64,000 nucleotides of DNA from Parasphingopyxis sp. CP4 (GTDB taxonomy: Bacteria > Pseudomonadota > Alphaproteobacteria > Sphingomonadales > Sphingomonadaceae), in NCBI RefSeq assembly GCF_013378055.1, contig NZ_CP051130.1, positions 2,792,001-2,856,000 on the forward strand. The letters are read 5' to 3'. Below are positions 62,118 through 64,000 of the stretch, piece after piece (position 1 is the first letter of the stretch; each line of letters opens with the position of its first letter). The notes below the pieces were generated by a model. The model was not told the DNA's origin, ran no database searches, and was given only the letters and a program-made list of their open reading frames with translations. Position numbers and translations under genes: made by a program.

Positions 62118-62755
62118 TGCCAGCTCTTCCCAAAGGCGAATTCTTCATAGGCCGAGCGCGCTTCGCTCCATCCCTGTTCGTCCACTGGCCGGGTGGCAAA
62201 GATGCCCCGTTCGACGACGGTGGCAATCGATGTGAAGGCCGACCGCGCAGGGCTGGGCAAGGTCTCGGCGCGCGATATATCCCGACTTGTGAGGGCAGGG
62301 CGCAGGAAATCGGGCAGCCTTTCCTCAATATCGGCGACACTGCGATGGAGGAGGAGATGGACCGCTTCTGCATAGCGCCCCTGCTGGGCTAACGCATCCG
62401 CATCGCCGAGCAAGCCGATGGCGGCTTTGGCTTCGGGCCGCCAAATCTCGTCTTCTTCCTCTTCTTCGATGGCAGGTTGTCGATCTGAAAAATAGCGAAC
62501 CAGGCTTCGGCCAATGCTGAAAAGGATCAGTCCGCCAATGCCCACAGCTGCAATCCAGAACAAGGCTTCCCAAAAGGGGCCCAGCGTTCCCAGCCATTCG
62601 AGGAAATTTGCAAGCCAGGCGGGCGGCGGATCGGGTTCGGGCACTTCGAACGGGCTCATCTCGGTCTGAAACCGTTCGCTCTCGATCAGACGGTCATAGG
62701 CCTGATCGAAATCCTGTTTGTTTTCATTCCCGATCGGCGGTGCCGCAGCCGTCAT
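62114..62755 (-). CDS. DUF4129 domain protein
   Basis: A 213-residue protein with one membrane segment (about 68-88). The C-terminal DUF4129 part includes LAQQGRYAEAVHLLLHRSVA, DIEERLPDFLRPALTSRDIS and [19 protein letters not shown]. It is first in the operon and overlaps DUF4350 by 4 bases. The start is uncertain: ATG 62755 opens at the protein part with family-like FDQAYDRL, while an in-frame ATG at 62809 would add 18 residues. Confidence 0.8.
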   Translation of the reverse strand: MTAAAPPIGNENKQDFDQAYDRLIESERFQTEMSPFEVPEPDPPPAWLANFLEWLGTLGPFWEALFWIAAVGIGGLILFSIGRSLVRYFSDRQPAIEEEEEDEIWRPEAKAAIGLLGDADALAQQGRYAEAVHLLLHRSVADIEERLPDFLRPALTSRDISRAETLPSPARSAFTSIATVVERGIFATRPVDEQGWSEARSAYEEFAFGKSWQ

Positions 62756-62886
62756 ATATTGCCCATTCTCCTGGCGACTTATCCCAGCATAACCGGCTCT
62801 AAGGATCATGGCGAGGGTGGACTTTTGGGTCCGTATGGGAAAGGTTTGCATCTGGCGTGGCCCAGAAGAGCCGCCAGGGAGGCAAC

Positions 62887-63774
62887 ATGGCAACCGAAGC
62901 ATCAGGGTTTCCAAGATTCAGTTTCGGTTCGACGGTTAGCGATATATTCGGCGTAATTGGCCGAAATTTCCTGCTGTTATGCGGTCTGGCGCTCCTGCTT
63001 TACGGCGTGCCATCGGCCCTGTTCACGGTCTACCTGATGAACAGCATCATGTCCCTTGCCTCGGATTCAACCTTTTCAAGCGGCGGAAATCCTTTTGATA
63101 TTTTCGGAATGCTCGGCACTGGCTTTATCCTGGGCATTATTGGATCGATCTTCATCTCTATCTATACCCAGGGTGCAATGATCTGGTCTGTGCTGCATGA
63201 CCTTGATGGCGGGAAGCCGACATTTGGCGGCGCATTGAGTGCAGGATTGCGTTTCTTCCTTCCGATCCTAGCGATCACCATCATTTTCTATGTTGCAATC
63301 GCGGCCATTGCGACAATTCCCGCTCTGCTCGTGTTCGGCATCGGCGTCATCAGCATTGCGGTCCTGTTGTTCTTTTTTATCATCATACCACTCCTGGTTT
63401 TTGCGACAGTGTTGCTGATGTGGGCGGTACCGGCTGCTATCAACGAGAGGATTGGTCCGATCGATGCGTTAAGTCGTAGCATCTATTTGAGCTCCGGCAA
63501 TCGCTGGAAATTGGTCGCAATGCTAGTGATTTACCTGTTAACGGCCGTGATTGTCTCGAGCGCAATCAGCGGCGCCGCCATGCCTTTTACGATGGCCGGC
63601 GATCTGGATCCCGCCTCGCCGTTCGACGGGCTGATGCCGATCATGGCGATCCAGTCTCTGCTTAACTCGTTGATCCTGGTGCTGGGCTATCCGGCCATTG
63701 CGGCGACCTATCATAATCTGCGGATATCCAAGGAAGGCGCTTCGCCGGAAGGGGTCACCGATATTTTCGAATAG
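62887..63774 (+). CDS. Integral membrane protein, GlpQ-membrane-domain/YciC-like
   Basis: A 295-residue protein with about six hydrophobic segments. FSFGSTVSDIFGVIGRNFLL near the N-terminus and DALSRSIYLSSGNRWKLVAM in the second half are typical of the family annotated as glycerophosphoryl diester phosphodiesterase membrane domain or DUF975/YciC-like. Function unknown. GGGAGG lies before ATG 62887. It is divergent from the DUF4129 gene and may share its promoter region. Confidence 0.75.
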   Translation: MATEASGFPRFSFGSTVSDIFGVIGRNFLLLCGLALLLYGVPSALFTVYLMNSIMSLASDSTFSSGGNPFDIFGMLGTGFILGIIGSIFISIYTQGAMIWSVLHDLDGGKPTFGGALSAGLRFFLPILAITIIFYVAIAAIATIPALLVFGIGVISIAVLLFFFIIIPLLVFATVLLMWAVPAAINERIGPIDALSRSIYLSSGNRWKLVAMLVIYLLTAVIVSSAISGAAMPFTMAGDLDPASPFDGLMPIMAIQSLLNSLILVLGYPAIAATYHNLRISKEGASPEGVTDIFE

Positions 63775-63843
63775 GCTGTATCCGCCTTCGGACAGCGCTA
63801 TAGGGGGCGCCATGTCCGGTATCGGAATTTTCAGGAGACTCAG

Positions 63844-64000
63844 ATGAAATTGGGATCACTCAAAGGCGGGCGCGACGGCAAGCTCGTTGTTGTCAGCCAT
63901 GATCTCGCCTGGTGCGCAGATGCATCGCATATCGCACCGACCCTGCAGGCCGCGCTCGATGATTGGGATGCGATCGCACCGCAACTCGAAAATCTGGCCA
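63844..64000 (+). CDS. Fumarylacetoacetate hydrolase family protein, N-terminal part, cut by window edge
   Basis: The first 52 residues are visible: MKLGSLKGGRDGKLVVVSHD, LAWCADASHIAPTLQAALDD and WDAIAPQLENLA. This N-terminal region is typical of FAH-family proteins from proteobacteria. The catalytic domain is beyond the edge. AGGAG precedes the ATG at 63844. If it is a true fumarylacetoacetase it would finish the pathway started by hppD and hmgA, but the two loci are 45 kb apart and other FAH-family enzymes act on different substrates. Confidence 0.75.
   Translation, partial: MKLGSLKGGRDGKLVVVSHDLAWCADASHIAPTLQAALDDWDAIAPQLENLA

Overview
The window is about 64 kb of GC-rich, tightly packed chromosome from an alphaproteobacterium, most likely a member of the Sphingomonadales. 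The supports are a long Rsh with the N-terminus usual for that order, an omega subunit gene nearby, a CC_3452-family exported protein, DUF1489, a bacterial CDC48-type ATPase, and many acyl-CoA catabolic genes. I see no rRNA, tRNA, CRISPR, phage or insertion sequence. Genes often overlap by 1-20 bases, and four convergent pairs share stop codon bases.

Layout. 1-16.9 kb: a cut-off quinone oxidoreductase, a DUF4386 membrane protein, a DUF885 exported hydrolase, then a lipid/acyl-CoA catabolic block (ACAD10/11-like phosphotransferase, three SDRs, aldo/keto reductase, thioesterase, acyl-CoA ligase, FadB/FadJ-like multienzyme, amidase, acyl-CoA dehydrogenase, MFS carrier). 16.9-25.5 kb: tyrosine catabolism (hppD-hmgA, split by a fold-back repeat and preceded by a possible leader peptide), a CoA-transferase/glutaryl-CoA dehydrogenase pair, an SMP-30-like protein and a thiolase. 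25.7-32.7 kb: exported hydrolases (propeller-amidohydrolase, class A beta-lactamase-like lipoprotein, PhoD) and tryptophan 2,3-dioxygenase. 32.8-36.4 kb: rsh and rpoZ, separated by a small exported protein and a HxlR regulator. 36.5-45.6 kb: a phospholipase D/cardiolipin synthase-like enzyme and a methyltransferase, an MFS carrier with an 18-codon coupled upstream ORF, a CDC48 ATPase, a probable small RNA next to a LysR gene, an SDR, a cyclophilin and a luciferase-like monooxygenase. 45.7-50 kb: MgtE, DUF1489, a DUF2807 protein, a methyltransferase and an ArsR/SRPBCC pair. 50.2-54.3 kb: two SGNH proteins, an MBOAT acyltransferase and a membrane stub, which look like an extracytoplasmic O-acylation system. 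54.4-56.7 kb: a cell wall hydrolase and a CapA-like lipoprotein. 56.7-62.8 kb: a MoxR/DUF58/SpoIIM/RDD/DUF4350/DUF4129 operon. The window ends in a divergent membrane protein and the start of a fumarylacetoacetase-family gene.

How the genes work together. HppD and HmgA carry tyrosine to maleylacetoacetate; the cut-off FAH-family gene at the right edge could act later in the same route but is 45 kb away. KynA starts tryptophan breakdown, and glutaryl-CoA dehydrogenase serves lysine and tryptophan carbon. The acyl-CoA block would activate, oxidise and thiolytically cleave acyl chains.

The least expected signals are outside the large ORFs. They are a 69-nt minus-strand small RNA candidate with two anti-Shine-Dalgarno segments (42181-42249), a leaderless 22-codon ORF starting at a promoter upstream of hppD, the GTG start of rsh buried in a 12-bp stem flanked by 7-bp direct repeats, an 18-codon ORF coupled by TGATG to an MFS gene, and the split O-acylation cluster.
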